Assembly: GCF_036785885.1 (NCBI RefSeq)
Contig: NC_092317.1
Coordinates: 3,288,501 to 3,352,500, forward strand
Reading direction: 5' to 3'
DNA from: Coffea arabica
Taxonomy: Eukaryota > Streptophyta > Magnoliopsida > Gentianales > Rubiaceae
DNA: 64,000 nucleotides
Shown: piece by piece, positions 10,488-23,548 of the stretch
Layout: each line of letters begins with the position of its first letter
Position numbering within the stretch: the first letter of the stretch is position 1
Notes under the pieces: model-generated
The model's database searches: none
What the model was told of the DNA's origin: nothing
Seen by the model: the letters and a program-made list of their open reading frames with translations, nothing else
Position numbers and translations under genes: made by a program

Positions 10488-12941
10488 ATGGCAGTGACTG
10501 CGGCCGGCTCAGCAGCAACAAGCAGTGCTTCACTCTTTGCTTCTTCCCAGCAAATTGTATCTGCAACACGTTCTGCTTCAAGTAGTAATACCAGCGTATC
10601 TGTTGCAAGCACTTATGGTGAGCTATTGCAATCTTTTGATCCTTTCAATGCTAATTTACTGTAGCTTTAATCTTTTATTTAGCATAAGAAAGATTCTTGA
10701 TCTACACTAGGACAGCTTGTCTATTTTAATTGTCATTACTACAGGTGTAGGATACTGTTTTGATATTTGACCGAACCTAAGACTCTTGTTGATTAACCAT
10801 ATGATTCATAGTGCTTTGAACTCCCACAGCCAAATAGAGCAGCAAATATGCTTGTGTACCTCCGGATTATGCTAGCTATCTAGTCATTGCTGCATAATCA
10901 TAATTATTTTGGTTTCGGGTTCAGATTATCTGATGCACTAGTGCCTAACTCTGATCAGAAACAGGACACAATGTCAAGGACCGATTAAGGAAGGATTGGC
11001 TTTAAATTCAATTTTCCAATTGACCTATGTATCTTATTTCAGTTTCCAACTGTATGGGAGCTTCCTTGAGAAGATGTTTTCCAGTTAAACGGAAGATGGC
11101 TAAGATTTCCAGAATTGTTACAGCTGCTGCGTCAGTTGCAGCAAGCCCTGTAGAAGAAGTTACAGAGTGAGTTATTTTACTGAGACATGCTTTGTTTAGG
11201 TCCCAAGGAGTCTGCCATGAATCAGTTTATCTTTGAGGTTCGAGTTCCTGATGTAATTCGTCTCAAGCAATAAGAATCAAGATTATCCATGGCTGACTAA
11301 ATGCATTCAATTCTCCAGCTACAAACTCCCAACATGGGCTGAATTTGACCTTGGAAGAGCTCCAATTTATTGGAAAACTATGAATGGCCTTCCTCCAACT
11401 GCTGTATGACCTCAGTCATGTAATATTAACTCTAGTTTATTGATTTGGACGTTCATTTAATCATGCATTTTTACACTTCGCAGGGAGAGAAACTAAAGGT
11501 TTTCTACAATCCAGCTGCAAACAAGCTTGTTCCAAATGAAGAATTTGGCATTGCATTTAATGGTATTCTTGCTTAATATCTGAGCTCTGCATTTGACATC
11601 AAAAACTTTGCTACACTTCAATCCTTCAGCTTCTTGTGTATTGGTCAGAGACAAAGATTAAGGAAGCATATGGTATAAGAGGGGAAGAATGCAACACTAC
11701 TCCTTCTTGGATTCTATCTGCATTTAAATGCTAATCTAGATCCACAGTTGTAAACATCACAATGAGATAAACCATTTTTACTTAGAGTAAATCTTATATA
11801 CACTGACTGACAGTGTATACACTATCACGGTTAGATGCACGATACATATGCAAAATTTGGGTTTCAAATTCAAATTTAGATTATGTGTCATGCATCCAAT
11901 AGTGAAAGTATATACACTGTCGGTGTATAGAAAATTAATCCTTTTACTTATTAGTGTGTAGAGACATTTCTGCTGCAGGAGGTTTCAATCAGCCAATCAT
12001 GTGTGGTGGTCAGCCCAGGGCAATGCTTCAGAAAGTTCGAGGCAAAGTTGATCCACCAATCTACACTATCCAGATATGCATCCCAAAGCATGGTACCTTT
12101 TAACAAATTCATTCCAAGTTCCCCATAGTTATTTTTCTCCTCTCAGTGGAGCTCATTCTGTTTAGCAATATATTGCAGCTTTGAGTTTGATTTTTTCATT
12201 TACAAATGGAACTGAGTGGGATGGTCCATACAGACTGCAAATTCAAGTTCCAAGGCCATGGAGGAATAGACCTATTGAATTTTTCACTGAGGTAATGATT
12301 CGCTTGAGTATGCTACATGTGCTAAAACAAAATCACTGCAAGTCTACATTCTTCAAAGAGCTTAAATATTTCAGTAAAGAAGTTCAGTGACAAGTTTCTT
12401 TTGTTTATTTAAATCCTACCTGCAGTTATTTCTTTTCATATCAGAATAGGATTGCTCCAAATGACCATTAAAGTTTATTCAATTGTCAGAGAGTACAAGA
12501 CATGCATACTGCTAGGTTTATGTTGTCAAGAGTGTCAAAGGAGTTGAAATCATTCTGGTAATTGAACATTTGCCTGCAAAATGGTTGATTTGATTTATTG
12601 TGTTCCTAAAGGGCCTTGCACAGGAGCTGAGTAGAGATGGTGCATGCGAAAAAGCAATCTTTCCAGATACAAATGTTGTTGCCACAAGATGTGCTATGAT
12701 CGGTAACTTATCCGTGGAAGGAGTAAGTAGAATGGTCCTTTCCATTTTCTACCGGGTCATGCTGCATATTATATTTGGTCAATCTTGCAAACTTACCTCT
12801 GGAAGTGATGTGGTGATGCAGGGAGATCGTTGCAATCTCGATTTTGTGGTTGGATGCACTGATCCTAGTTCTCCCTTATTTAATCCACTTGCTAATGTGG
12901 ACGATGGCTCTTGCCCTCTTGACTCAGACTCAGAGGATTAG
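10488..12941 (+). CDS. PIFI: Post-illumination chlorophyll fluorescence increase protein (PIFI)
   Basis: Eight coding exons: 10488-10617, 11043-11166, 11319-11403, 11484-11562, 11979-12092, 12179-12291, 12612-12722 and 12822-12941. They join in phase to 291 aa. PIFI is a chloroplast protein tied to NDH-dependent chlororespiration (non-photochemical reduction of plastoquinone in the dark). The first 70 residues are Ser/Ala-rich, as in a stromal transit peptide. The conserved body includes [67 protein letters not shown] and the C-terminal Asn-Val-Asp-Asp-Gly-Ser-Cys-Pro-Leu. The ATG at 10488 was chosen because an earlier out-of-frame ATG at 10481 gives no family sequence. The molecular activity of PIFI is not known. 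Confidence 0.9.
11787..11942. mobile_element. Short MITE-like element in a PIFI intron
   Basis: Inverted ends contain atacactga..cagtgtata on the left and tacactgtcggtgtata on the right, followed by related tails. The same CACTGACAGTGTAT core recurs near 19170 in the intergenic DNA left of the PV42 gene. It lies in the intron 11563-11978 and does not touch splice sites. Confidence 0.45.
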
Positions 12942-14264
12942 CAGCATACATATTGTGTCTGATCCTGATTACAGACGGGGTACCAAGTATGGAGAATGCC
13001 TTATTAGCAGTGTTAGTAGAGATCTCCGTTCAGTGTATTAATTCTCCTGAGTTTGTCACCTATTGTTAGTTCGTGAATCAGAGTGGTTTCTTCTCACCTT
13101 TTGCTTGTCAATATGGAACTGATAAGCGATCCCAAATGCATGCAGGCTTTTGTATAGATCCCACGGTATATTTATATTTGGATTTTCTGATGGCTTCTCA
13201 GATCTACTTTTTGCACTATCTGATTGTTTTCATTTCTTGTACCCTCTGACTGTTTGCTATTTGCCTTCACTTTCATAAATGTTTTCTCCAAAGATACTAA
13301 TCACTCAGCCAATCATTTCGTGCATGCATTAGTATCCCTGTAACTATAACCTGTTGCACAGTGCGAGGATTCAATTTTCTTGCTATCCCCTCTTATCATA
13401 AAATCAATTAAAGGTCCAACACGTTCTGCTTCCTCTGGCTGAGAAATATGAACCTACTTGTGAAGTTGCTCTATCGAGGAGTGTCAAAACTAACAGAGTA
13501 TGTGTCTGTTTCCCAATTGCCAAAATCAACTACTACAAGTAAATTAGCTACTGACTGCCTTACTTGTCTTAGTATTTTCTTGATCAAGATTACCTAAACA
13601 AACAGATGTTGGCGCTAATTCAATTTAGTAGGTGGATCAATTGTAGGCCCTCAATATAGTAGTTTAACAATTTCTGCTTTCTTGGAGTGGTAACTGTGTC
13701 CATCATCTGCCATTTTGAGAGAAGGGGGGGGGGGGGGGGGGGGGGGCTTCCAAAAAAAGTGGTTGATCAGGCGTTAGGAAACTAAAGAATTGCTTCTTCT
13801 TGCGGCTTCAGTAAACCCAGAACTAAAATCTAACGTCCGTGTCTGGTTTCCGTATCCTACTGCAAAAAACAGTTGAAAAAAAAAACTGAAAAGGACGGTG
13901 GCTATTAGTAAACTATCATTTGAATATCTATCTGTCGAAGAGAAAATCAGTAGTAAGATCCCCCAGCCTAGTGTCCATCTGGCACGTATAGACTGAAGAA
14001 TCGATCTTCATGTCACAGCCTCTAAAATCTATGTGATCAGGAAAAGGGCTTCACAAACAAAAAAGAGAAGAATTATGTCGATTTAACCTGAAACAGCACT
14101 TAACATTTAATATGTGGGGTGTATAAAACGCTTTCAATCTTGACCTGTTTATTTTCCAGATATTTGACATTTCAGAAGCGCGTTTCAATCTTGACCCAAA
14201 AAAAAAAGGATTCTTGATTCCTGATTATTACTAGTAATTTCCTTTACAGCTCCAAATGATGACT
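12942..14264. other. Intergenic between PIFI and ROD1 (tail to tail)
   Basis: Holds both 3' UTRs. A run of 23 G lies at 13724-13746. No further coding frame with family features was seen. Confidence 0.5.
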
Positions 14265-15770
14265 TTACATGGCATAGAGAGCACTATAACCACCACTGGC
14301 AGTAATCCCTACAGCGTGCTTTTCTAAGTACTTGCCGGCCAGAGAATCAAACAGTATCCCGGCGCCGACGCCTACAACTAAGTCAATGGTGTAATGACCC
14401 CTGGTGCTCAGCAACCTCACCACTTGCAGTACGTTAAGTGCGTCAAATGCCCACGCCATTTCCCATCTCTGCATTCTCTTCATGTCTACAGATGCTATCA
14501 CCGATGCAGCAACATGCCCAGAGTAGAAGAGGAAAAACGATACATTCCCCACCGGGAAATCCACTCCAGAACCCAAAAAATCCTTCCGACATATTACAAA
14601 CACGCAATTTCAGTTACTGAATTGCGAAAAACAACAGAGCAAAATGGAAAAAGAAATAGCACTTTCATAAAAACTAAAAAAAATTTCCTAAAAAGTAGCA
14701 CCATCGAAGCGGTGAAATTCGTTTTTCTTTAACTTATAACCAAAAACAAACAAAAAAAGTAAAATTCTCTCTCGGGAAATCCAACTAAGAAGTTGGCCTC
14801 CGGTGCAGCTGTATTTTTAATTAACAGTAAATAAAAGGCTATAATAAAATGAGATTATAATACTATGATGAGATCGTTGGTGAAATAAATAGGTTGCAGG
14901 AACCGAACCTCAGGGACAGGTAGCTGAGTAACGTATCCGAGAACGCCTCTGCATGTGAACATGAACAACGCCGATATCGTAGCCCTAGGCCGCCCTTCCA
15001 CCAGCCACGTCCAGAGGATATACGCCGTTTGCATCCCCACAAACACCTATATATATATATTAGTACAATTTTGTGTTTAGAATAACATGGAAACTACTTT
15101 TTTTAACCAAGTAGGTAAAACATGCAGCAAAACTGTAGCTTGGAACAAAATGATGTACTTACTAACTTTTAGCATTCTGAACATCAAATTTACATTGAAA
15201 TACTAATAAAAACCTGTATTTTCCACTGTTAAAACCGCAATGTTTGCATATATATATATATATATATATTTATGTAATCGGAGATCAAGAACACAGATCA
15301 ATTGTAGGACTAGTAATTTTAACAACTACCGTGTTGAGGCCAGCAAGAAAATTGTTGAGGCCAGGCCTAGAGGCAAGCAAACGGTTAAGGGGCAGGGTAA
15401 CAACGAAGCCCAGATCAAACGGCGGAGAAGACGCCGGGATCATGCGAAGGGTATACTCAACTCCCATGAAAAACAACATGCAGGCTGCGAATACACACGG
15501 TATAGGGTGGTACCGCACCACACCCAACACATCCTCCGCTTTCCATCTCATGAAATAAGCCTTCTCAAACAACCCACATTTGTCACTACAATTTATCTTA
15601 CCGTTTTCCATACCGGACTTCTTCTTGATCATCAGGTTTACGTTGTCGTGGTCGTGGCAGCGGTGATCGTCTTTGGATTCTTTTACGGCGCCGTTGGAAT
15701 GAGAAAAGCCGTTACGTTTATTAATGTGCTGGCGGTTCCTGGAACGGAGATGGGTTGCGTCTCCGTTCAT
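14265..15770 (-). CDS. ROD1: Phosphatidylcholine:diacylglycerol cholinephosphotransferase (ROD1/PDCT)
   Basis: Three coding exons, 15770-15330, 15046-14909 and 14582-14265, join in phase to 298 aa, normal for the family. PDCT moves the phosphocholine headgroup between phosphatidylcholine and diacylglycerol in the ER, so that fatty acids desaturated or modified on PC reach triacylglycerol. The N-terminal 80 residues are polar and His/Asn/Lys-rich and poorly conserved, as in homologues. Several hydrophobic membrane spans follow. The lipid-phosphatase-type motifs are present: SGHVAASV (His about 216) and TRGHYTIDLVVGVGAG (His about 256, Asp about 260). Exon 2 (GMQTAYILWTWLVEGRPRAT) is strongly conserved. 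No lesions were seen. Confidence 0.93.
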
Positions 15771-16167
15771 TGGTGATGGAGTTGGCGTTGCAGGGTGAGA
15801 GAGATTACGGAAATGGGCAATTTGCAGGAGTGGTGGGTTGTTGAATACAATAAATACATGGGGAGATGCTTAGCAGACGGAGGACACGAGGAAAGCTTAG
15901 ATTAAGGATCCCCACCCCACATCAGGAAATGGAAAAAAAAAAGTTTTTTTTTTTATCAGAGGTGATGGCTGTGATTTGGTCATTTGATGTTAATTTGATG
16001 GGGACTAATGCTGTTTGTGATGTAAAATGAAAAGTATTTGTAATAACTAATCCCCTTTGGTTGCCGACTTTTTGATTGGTCGAATTTTTTCTACAGGACA
16101 AATCAAAGTTAATAAATGACCGTTTTTGTCACATGGGAGCGCGCGATTGAGTTTCTTGCCTGATTAA
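15771..16167. other. Promoter side of ROD1, no gene
   Basis: The 5' flank of ROD1 is GC-balanced near 15780-15900 and then AT-rich. Nothing else recognised before the Harbinger element. Confidence 0.4.
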
Positions 16168-17120
16168 GTGCCTGTTTGATAACATAAAAAAGTGCTGAAA
16201 CTGAATTCATTCAGACATTCAGATGTTGTGGGTGTTTGATAAATAAAAATTCACCTGCTGAACTTATTAAGTGGTGCTGAATTTGTATGTATTTTTTTTA
16301 GCACAAGAATCGTAGCTGAATGCTTAATTTGATAAGAATCAAGAGATTTACTTCAACTACTTTATTTTATCTACCAAATATATCCCTGTTTGTTAATTAC
16401 ATTCAAAATCCTTATCTAATTAAACAACCTAATATTCCTTATTCAAAATCCTTATCTAATTAAACAAAACAACCTGATATTCTCTATTCAAAATTTTTTT
16501 TAACAATAGTATTTTTTTGCAGTAATTTTCATCCACAAACATTTATATTTTGATATATTTTTTTTTTGTACAGATAAATATTATTTATGTGATGCAGCTT
16601 ATCCACACACACGTGGCTTTATGACACTATATCGAAATATTAGATATTGGTTGTCTGATTTTCGAAATGCTTCTCGTCCAAGATCAAAAGAAGAACGCTT
16701 TAACCAAGCACATGCAAGATTGAGAAATGTAATTGAACGTGCTTTTAGAGTATTAAAAGCTCGTTTTCCCATTCTCAAAACGATGAAACCATACCCTTTT
16801 CCCACACAAATAAACATTGTCATTGTATGCATTGCTCTTCACAATCATTGTCATTTTCATACCTAACAATTTTAAGTTAATTAAATCATAGGTTTTATTT
16901 CCTTTTTGGATTAAAAGATAGAAGGGCAAAATTGTACAATCTAGCTTATTAAGCATTAAATTATGAATATTTATCAAGCAGTATAAATAGATTCAGCATT
17001 AAGATTCAGACATTCATATATCTCTTTTCAGTGCTTAAAATTCAGCAAATTAATTATTTCAGTATTCAGTATTCAGAATTCAAAATTCAAAATTCAGATT
17101 CAGTGTTATCAAACGGAGCC
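16168..17120 (+). mobile_element. PIF/Harbinger-type transposon remnant
   Basis: 953 bp with terminal inverted repeats: left gtgcctgtttgataaca, right (reversed) ggctccgtttgataaca. It is flanked on both sides by TAA (16165-16167 and 17121-17123), the 3-bp target typical of this superfamily. Subterminal regions are full of CTGAAT/ATTCAG words in opposite orientation at the two ends. It encodes only the C-terminal part of a transposase (16576-16866), so it is an internally deleted copy. Confidence 0.85.
16576..16866 (+). pseudogene. HARBI1-like transposase, C-terminal fragment
   Basis: An open frame of about 96 codons that reads YYLCDAAYPHTRGF near its start and then FNQAHARLRNVIERAF, AFRVLKARFPIL and a C-terminal IALHNHCH. 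This is the end of the DDE_4 nuclease of HARBI1/PIF transposases. The Asp of CDAAYP and the Glu of IERAF correspond to the second and third acidic residues of the catalytic triad. Everything N-terminal, including the first acidic residue and the DNA-binding part, is missing. There is no matching start codon upstream. Confidence 0.85.
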
Positions 17121-17646
17121 TAAGACCGATATTGTGTTGTGATAGTACATGAAAGTCGATCATGGGAAGTGCTGATAATTACTCGATTACAAAATTAGTC
17201 GGATTACTTGTGGTACAACCTTAATATTTTTATACAATGGTGGGAATAACTCCAATTTTAAATCCACGCTTACTGTACAATTTTTCAATGTTAATAGAAC
17301 AAAGTCATTAGCGTATTAAAGATGTACAAATTTAAGTTGTAGGAATAAGGATTTAACCTATCCTTTTTTTTTAACTTCTGTTAATTGTTGAAAATTACAA
17401 TGCGAGGGCTCTAAAACAACATTCCTTGACATGTTCTTATTGCGGTCTTGTATACTTTGCATCCGAATGCAAGATTAAATCACGGAGTCAAGCATTGAGT
17501 AGTGGTGTGCCACTCTGCTATAGCACTAGAAGGGGAGTATGTGTGCGTGTGTATCTTTTTCTTCTTTATTTTTTTTTCTTTTTAGGAATATATACCAAAA
17601 ACACAAGTTATCTTTTAAAAATGCATGCAACTTAAAAAAAAAACTC
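17121..17646. other. Intergenic, no gene recognised
   Basis: AT-rich. A short frame at 17426-17635 has no family match. Confidence 0.4.
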
Positions 17647-18282
17647 GAGCTCTTAAACTATCACAATTGTCTACTTTTGCCCTTTGATAAATTTTTTATC
17701 TCTCACTGGCCTTTGAAATATTCAAATTGCATAGTTTAAGAACTTCTGGCCATTTTAAATATAATTAAGTTCAGCCGGAGTTGAAGGGCATTTTTGTCTA
17801 ACTTTAATCAAAAGCGTTGGAAACCTATAAGGCTATAACAAGTATTGAGAGTAGGAGTAGAAACCCTAAGAAGAGCAAACCTTTCATTTTCCTTAAACTC
17901 TTTGTTAGGTTTCTTTACAAAATTTCTAAATTCATTGATTTCATACCTGGGTAGTCAAAGTTTCATCAAATTTTTCATGGCCCTCTTAAGTATAAAGCCA
18001 ATGAATTTGAGAATTTTGTGGAGAAATTTAACGAAGAGTTTAAGAAAAATGAATAGTTTTCTCTTCTCAAGACTTTTACTCCTGCCCTCGATGCATTTGA
18101 TTAAGTTTTCGATGCTATTGATTAATATTGGACAAAAATGCTCTCTAATTCCGATTAGACTTATGTCTAAAATAGTCAGAAGTTCTTAAACTATGCACTT
18201 TTGATTGTTTAGGGACAAACCAAAAACAAAAAAAAATATATCAGGGGCCCAAAGTAGACAACTATGATAGTTTAGAAGCTCC
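17647..18282. mobile_element. Non-autonomous element with long imperfect inverted repeats
   Basis: The left end (gagctcttaaactatcacaa) pairs with the reversed right end (gagcttctaaactatcatag). The similarity continues inward for about 110 bp on each side: tgcatagtttaagaacttct near 17730 and its complement near 18180. The core (about 17760-18165) contains a Leu/Ser-rich frame with no recognised similarity. No clear target-site duplication was found, so I cannot decide between a MULE-type MITE and a foldback element. Confidence 0.6.
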
Positions 18283-19479
18283 CCGGATTTTTCACTCAAA
18301 TGCTTGCTGATTTTGCCCTTCACACTACATCCTTTAGGAGAGCTCTATTGTTCCTTTTGAGTAGTATAGCGATAAGATTAAATTCACCATCCGATGAGAT
18401 TAAATTCACCATTAGATATATAAAATAAGAGTTATCAACTCTTAAATTATTTCAAAAGTTTAAATCATCTAATAATCTAATAATGTGACAAGATATAATT
18501 AAATTAAAATCATGAATATCTTGTGATAAGAGGTAAGTAGATTAGAATTAGGAGTGTCCTATCGGACTGTAATATTTTTTCATCCTTTGAGCCAAAAAAA
18601 AAAGAAAAAACTAGTCAACGAAACAGTTGCAGAATTTAAGACCACCGCTCGCCGTTTCGTGCGAAACCTGACGGCACAGGAAACTCTCAAAGGTCCAAAC
18701 CATTCAAGCGCCAAGCATTCAAGACTTGCCCTATCCAGATAAAGATGATTCACGAGAATCAAGACACTGCCCAGACGTACAAAGATAGAACAAGTTTCTC
18801 GTACCGATAGCCTACCTCTAGGGCTTAATTTTTTTTTTTTTTTTAAAAAAAATATATATATATCTGAAACGGTAATTTTTTATAAGTAAATATTATATAT
18901 ATGGACAAATATACATTATTATCGTTAAATTTAAATTTAAATTTTACATAATTATCATTTATCTAAATCTGATAGCGTACACATTATCAATATAAAAAAT
19001 ATTAATCAATTTCTATGCATTATTAATATATACACTAACAAGAGTGTTGGATGTATGTCATATAATTTAACTTCAAATTTAAAATTCAATTTATGACATA
19101 TATTCATAATTGTTAGTGTAAAAAACTATCACATTCCACTGCAATTAATTAATGTAAACAAATTTTACACTGACAGTGTATAAAGTATAAATAATTAATC
19201 CAAACTCGGTATATGCTCGGTCTACCCTACCCAAACACTCCCAATATTATCAATTTATCATCCCATCTAAGTCTTTATTAAATCAGCAATTCTTGATTCC
19301 TTGAACTTGTGATGCAAAAAAGAAAGGCAAATTCATCCAAACTGATTCATCATAAACAAAAAAGACAAGAAAATAAAAGAAAACCCACTCGGGATATCTA
19401 CAGAATCTACACGAAAAACTCCACCTAGTCAACTGATTTTACAACCAAACGTGCAACAACTTCATTTAGAGTACACTAG
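18283..19479. other. Intergenic with a probable MITE remnant
   Basis: Part of 18880-19200 shares CACTGACAGTGTAT-type words with the element at 11787-11942 and has partly inverted ends. The rest is AT-rich. No gene was seen. The part near 19300-19479 is likely former 3' UTR of the PV42 gene. Confidence 0.4.
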
Positions 19480-21275
19480 CTAGACTGGCTCAGCAAGAAG
19501 CCAAACCCTGATGACTCTTATCATATCCGTGAGGGAAATAAGGCCATAAAGTAAACCTTGCCCATCTACCACTCAAACTCGATGGACGGCATAGGTAACA
19601 GCTTTGTCAACAGCTTCACCTAGAAGTGATTCCGGTGTGCAAACCACAGGGTCCCTTGTTGAGCTTCTCAAGCAAGCTGCTTGGTGCAATGGGGTGTCTG
19701 CAAGTTTCTCCAGGAATTCCACCACCCCCATTTTGAGGCAAGACTGGAACTGAGAAATGGGACAACCTCTCAAATCTGTTGCAGAAAATGTGCCCACAAG
19801 CTTCCTACCTTTCCCCTACAATTCATCTGAAGAATTAAGTTGCATTTGATTTTGGGTTAGATAAAAAAACGCAAGGCATCTTATGAAGAGATAAACTCAT
19901 TCTCACTACAGTCATTCGAGAGATACATACTCAAAATATCTAATGAGCACTACCAAGATTGTGACACCAACAAAAAGATGGTTTAGCGCGAATTAGAAGC
20001 ACCACTAAAGGAAAAATAATTTGTAACGCCAAAAGTATTAACCTCCTATGAGACGACAAATACTATGGCACCAAGGACAAAACATCAAGAGCATGAAAAA
20101 AAAAAAGAAGCTTAGCTAGCCGGTAACCAATGAAGTTACTATGTGCAGCAAGATCGCATCATCATGGGAGTATCGCATAGTCAAATCAAACCCTTCAAAT
20201 TATCAAGTAACAAGTTAGTTCACGAGAATATACATTGATAAGCTGAGAATGGTCCTCCTCGATTTCGCTTGACGATTGAACAATTGGTACGGCTGTGAGG
20301 GAAGCTGTTCTCATGCACTTGATGACATCGATGACTTTGGCCTTGTCCGTAACACCAAAGATGATGTCCGAGACTGCTCCAGCTTCTCTGACCCTATGAG
20401 AAAGGATACCTCTAAGGGCGGCCTCGTGTGCCTTCAAGAACTTCAAAAGATCCATCTGTGTCAGCATTCGATAGCTGGATGCAGACTCCACAAGCTCTAC
20501 TCCTGCTACATTCTCGATGTGGCTGTCTATTGGTACTAATGCCCGGTGTATCCCTTTGCTAAACACTTCCATGCAGTCCAGCATGCTACAATTTATACAC
20601 GAAATTTAAGTGGTTTCACAAGTGCAAGAAAGAATTTCTGTTTACATACATGACACTACTCTCAAAACACACTCCTAGTTGTGCAACATGTGACAAACTT
20701 CAACGATATGAATGAAGTTTAAAAATTAGTCCTAGCAAGCAACTTCCCAGAGCTAGCAACGTCGGCTTTGAACTATTCATTGGCCAAAATTATTAACAAA
20801 AACTTTAATAGCAAATGGTTATACTTAGAGTAGACAAAAATTTCAAGTATGATCACTAATCTTACAATAAATTAAAAGGTGTGCCAATTAACATCAAAAT
20901 TAGTACACCAAAAAAATAACATAAAAAAATGCATCATAGTTACCTGGTAGTAGGGTTGAGAGTCCACAAACTAAGGCTTTCAAGGCAATGACCTATTATA
21001 GAAGAAACAGGAATAGACATCTTCTTAGCAAGATCATCAACTTCATTCCCAGCTTCAACATCATCCCTTCCAGCAATATGTGCCAAGATATCCAACATGG
21101 TTACCATCCCAATATAATGCTTCCTCACTGCACCCGTCTGCTTATCAGACTCCAATATCATGGAACCTCCTGCTCCAATCCAGTGTCCCGGGGAGAAATT
21201 TCTAAAATTATGATGATTTTTAAAAAAATTCTACAAAGGGAGTATTTTGTGTATGGTTGTCTGTTTTTGAGGTCT

Positions 21276-21411
21276 TCGCATTCAGCAAATGTGAGTTTTT
21301 TGAGCTCGCATTTGCTAAATGCGAAGTCTCCCTAAATTATTCTACCACCGAAATTAAAAACAAAAAAAAAACAAAAAACAAAAGCAGACCTCGCATTTCA
21401 TAAATGCGAGG
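21276..21411. repeat. Subterminal palindromes of the MULE, left end
   Basis: Three near-palindromes of the form CTCGCATTT-N3-AAATGCGAG: 21277-21297 (imperfect), 21305-21325 and 21390-21411. The same words occur at the right end of the element. Confidence 0.8.
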
Positions 21412-23124
21412 TAAGTAACCCCCAGCAATGACCAAAGAAGCTTCCTTGTCCAGTGAGCGAGCAAGCTGCAATTTTACACTTATGATTATTGCTCAAACAA
21501 TAATCATAAGTAACAAGCCGTGCGTGCTTCATCATGCGAGTGATAAAACTAGTGAACAAGTATTCACTATGTACCATCTTAAGGTTCTTTCCAACATTGG
21601 CTTCTAGATTTTGCCTAAAAAATTTTTGTTTTTGCTTCAATTGTAATGCCATTTTCCCTTGCTTTATTATTTCACTGCAAATTATAAAATGATTTACAAT
21701 TTGCAATGCAAATTTCTACAAATTTTACTACTTAAGGCTCTAAATTCATCACAACTGGGAAAAAAAAGATCCTTTAATATTGACATCAATAGTTGATAAT
21801 AATTTGGGGCAATAAATCGTAACCAAACTAGCAAGCTTTTTGGTTGGATTGTATGCATCCGATAAATACGAATTCCTAGAAAATTGCATCAAAAAATTTC
21901 AATATTTTTTAAATTACTTTTTTAATTTGTTTATTTGTTAAATTCATTCTTAATAATTTATCATAAACTCTTTGTTATTAAAAAATATATGTAGCTGATG
22001 TTGTAAAGTGTATTAATGTAGTAAGTCAACAATTTTTGTAAAGTGTATTAATCTAGTAATTCAATAATTTAAGTATCTATAAACTAATTGAGAATTCGTA
22101 GCTACTTAATTACTTATATTAAAAGTAACATATTATATACCACATAAAAAAGAAAAGTTAGCAATTATTATTTGCAGTGAAATTAAAAATAAGAATGAAC
22201 AAGAATAGTATTTTATTTTTTTGTTATTGATACTACTAATAATTGATTAATCAATTTCTCAAATTTGCTATTATATATTGGAAAAGTTAAATTTCTTAAA
22301 TGACATTGGCCTCCGTTGGATTAGCTGTTTTCGGGGTTGTTTTTCAAAAAGTAGCACTGTAGCATTTTATTTTTCAAATACAAGTCCGTTTGGATTAATT
22401 GTTTTTGGGGTTGTTTTTGAAAAACTATATAAAAAAATTTGTTGTAGATGTTTTTTGGATTATTTTGTTCACGTATTTCTAAAACATATTTTTGCGTATT
22501 TCTATAATTTATAATTTTTATATTTATATACATTTATCCATTTATAATACATTTATGAATATTTATAAATAAATATATTTATATATTTATATAAGAATAT
22601 GTAAATGTATAAATGTATTATATTACATATAATACATAATATAAATATATTTATAAATGTATAATTAATATAAATGTATCTTATAGATTAAAAGATATAC
22701 TTTCCTATAAATATAAAAATTATAATCACATAATAATCATTTTCAAATTAAATGAGAAAAAAATTCCCAAACCACATATATTTATTTCACTAGGATATTT
22801 GAAAAACATTTTATTTGTTTATTGTAATTTATTATGATTAAATATATATATATAAATTTTTTTTGAAAAAATTTTGATAGAGTCTCCTCTTAAAAGTGGA
22901 CTAAACTCCCTATTAGCAAACCCAAAATAGACAACATTTAATCCAAGCAATATTTCCAACAACTTGTCAGCCAATAATCACAAACCACTGTAAAAGCACA
23001 AGTCTTTAGTAAATTAAAAAATAGAAAAAGTAAAATCAAGTTAAACATCCAACATTCCACAGATTAAGAACAAAATGCAAGCAAATCCATGCACAAATAA
23101 TATAGTGATCCTAATGGTGCAGCT

Positions 23125-23217
23125 TCAATCGTCATCTTCATCTGCAGCTCCACCCTGAGGTGGAGTAATGCTTAAATGATCCTCGATACGTGCCAAGCGA
23201 GTGTCCATCCTCTGCAA
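23125..23217 (-). other. Possible 3'-terminal exon inside the MULE
   Basis: After an acceptor-like ..ttttccag, an open frame reads LQRMDTRLARIEDHLSI, then PPQGG and an Asp-rich end before TGA. It has a short coiled-coil look with an acidic tail, as found at the C-terminus of some plant transposon proteins. It could also be part of a captured host gene. No matching upstream exon was found. Confidence 0.3.
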
Positions 23218-23548
23218 CTGGAAAAATAAATTAAAATTAGTAGCACAAGACTATGGTACAAGTAGAACTACCATTTTCAAAATTAGCCATACTCCACAAA
23301 AAAACCAATAATTGCAACATCTGAGTCAATGAAAATGAGAAACAAGTAGAACTACTCCAGAATGAAATAATACCTCTATCAGACCAGCATGAGATGATCT
23401 CGAACATTGTTGTTTAATATCATAACCCACTCACATTCAACAAGAGCAGATGCATTGATTTCCATGGTTCATGCAGTTGAATTCCAGCCCCAGCCCTTAA
23501 CATGTTTAAGAGAATCCTTTTTACCATTTAATACATACATATCAGAGT

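Noticed and set aside
15240-15776. 178-codon plus-strand frame opposite ROD1
   Set aside because: Shadow of ROD1 exon 1, which carries the conserved protein on the other strand.
17845-18189. 114-codon Leu-rich frame
   Set aside because: Lies in the core of an inverted-repeat element, with no recognisable domain.
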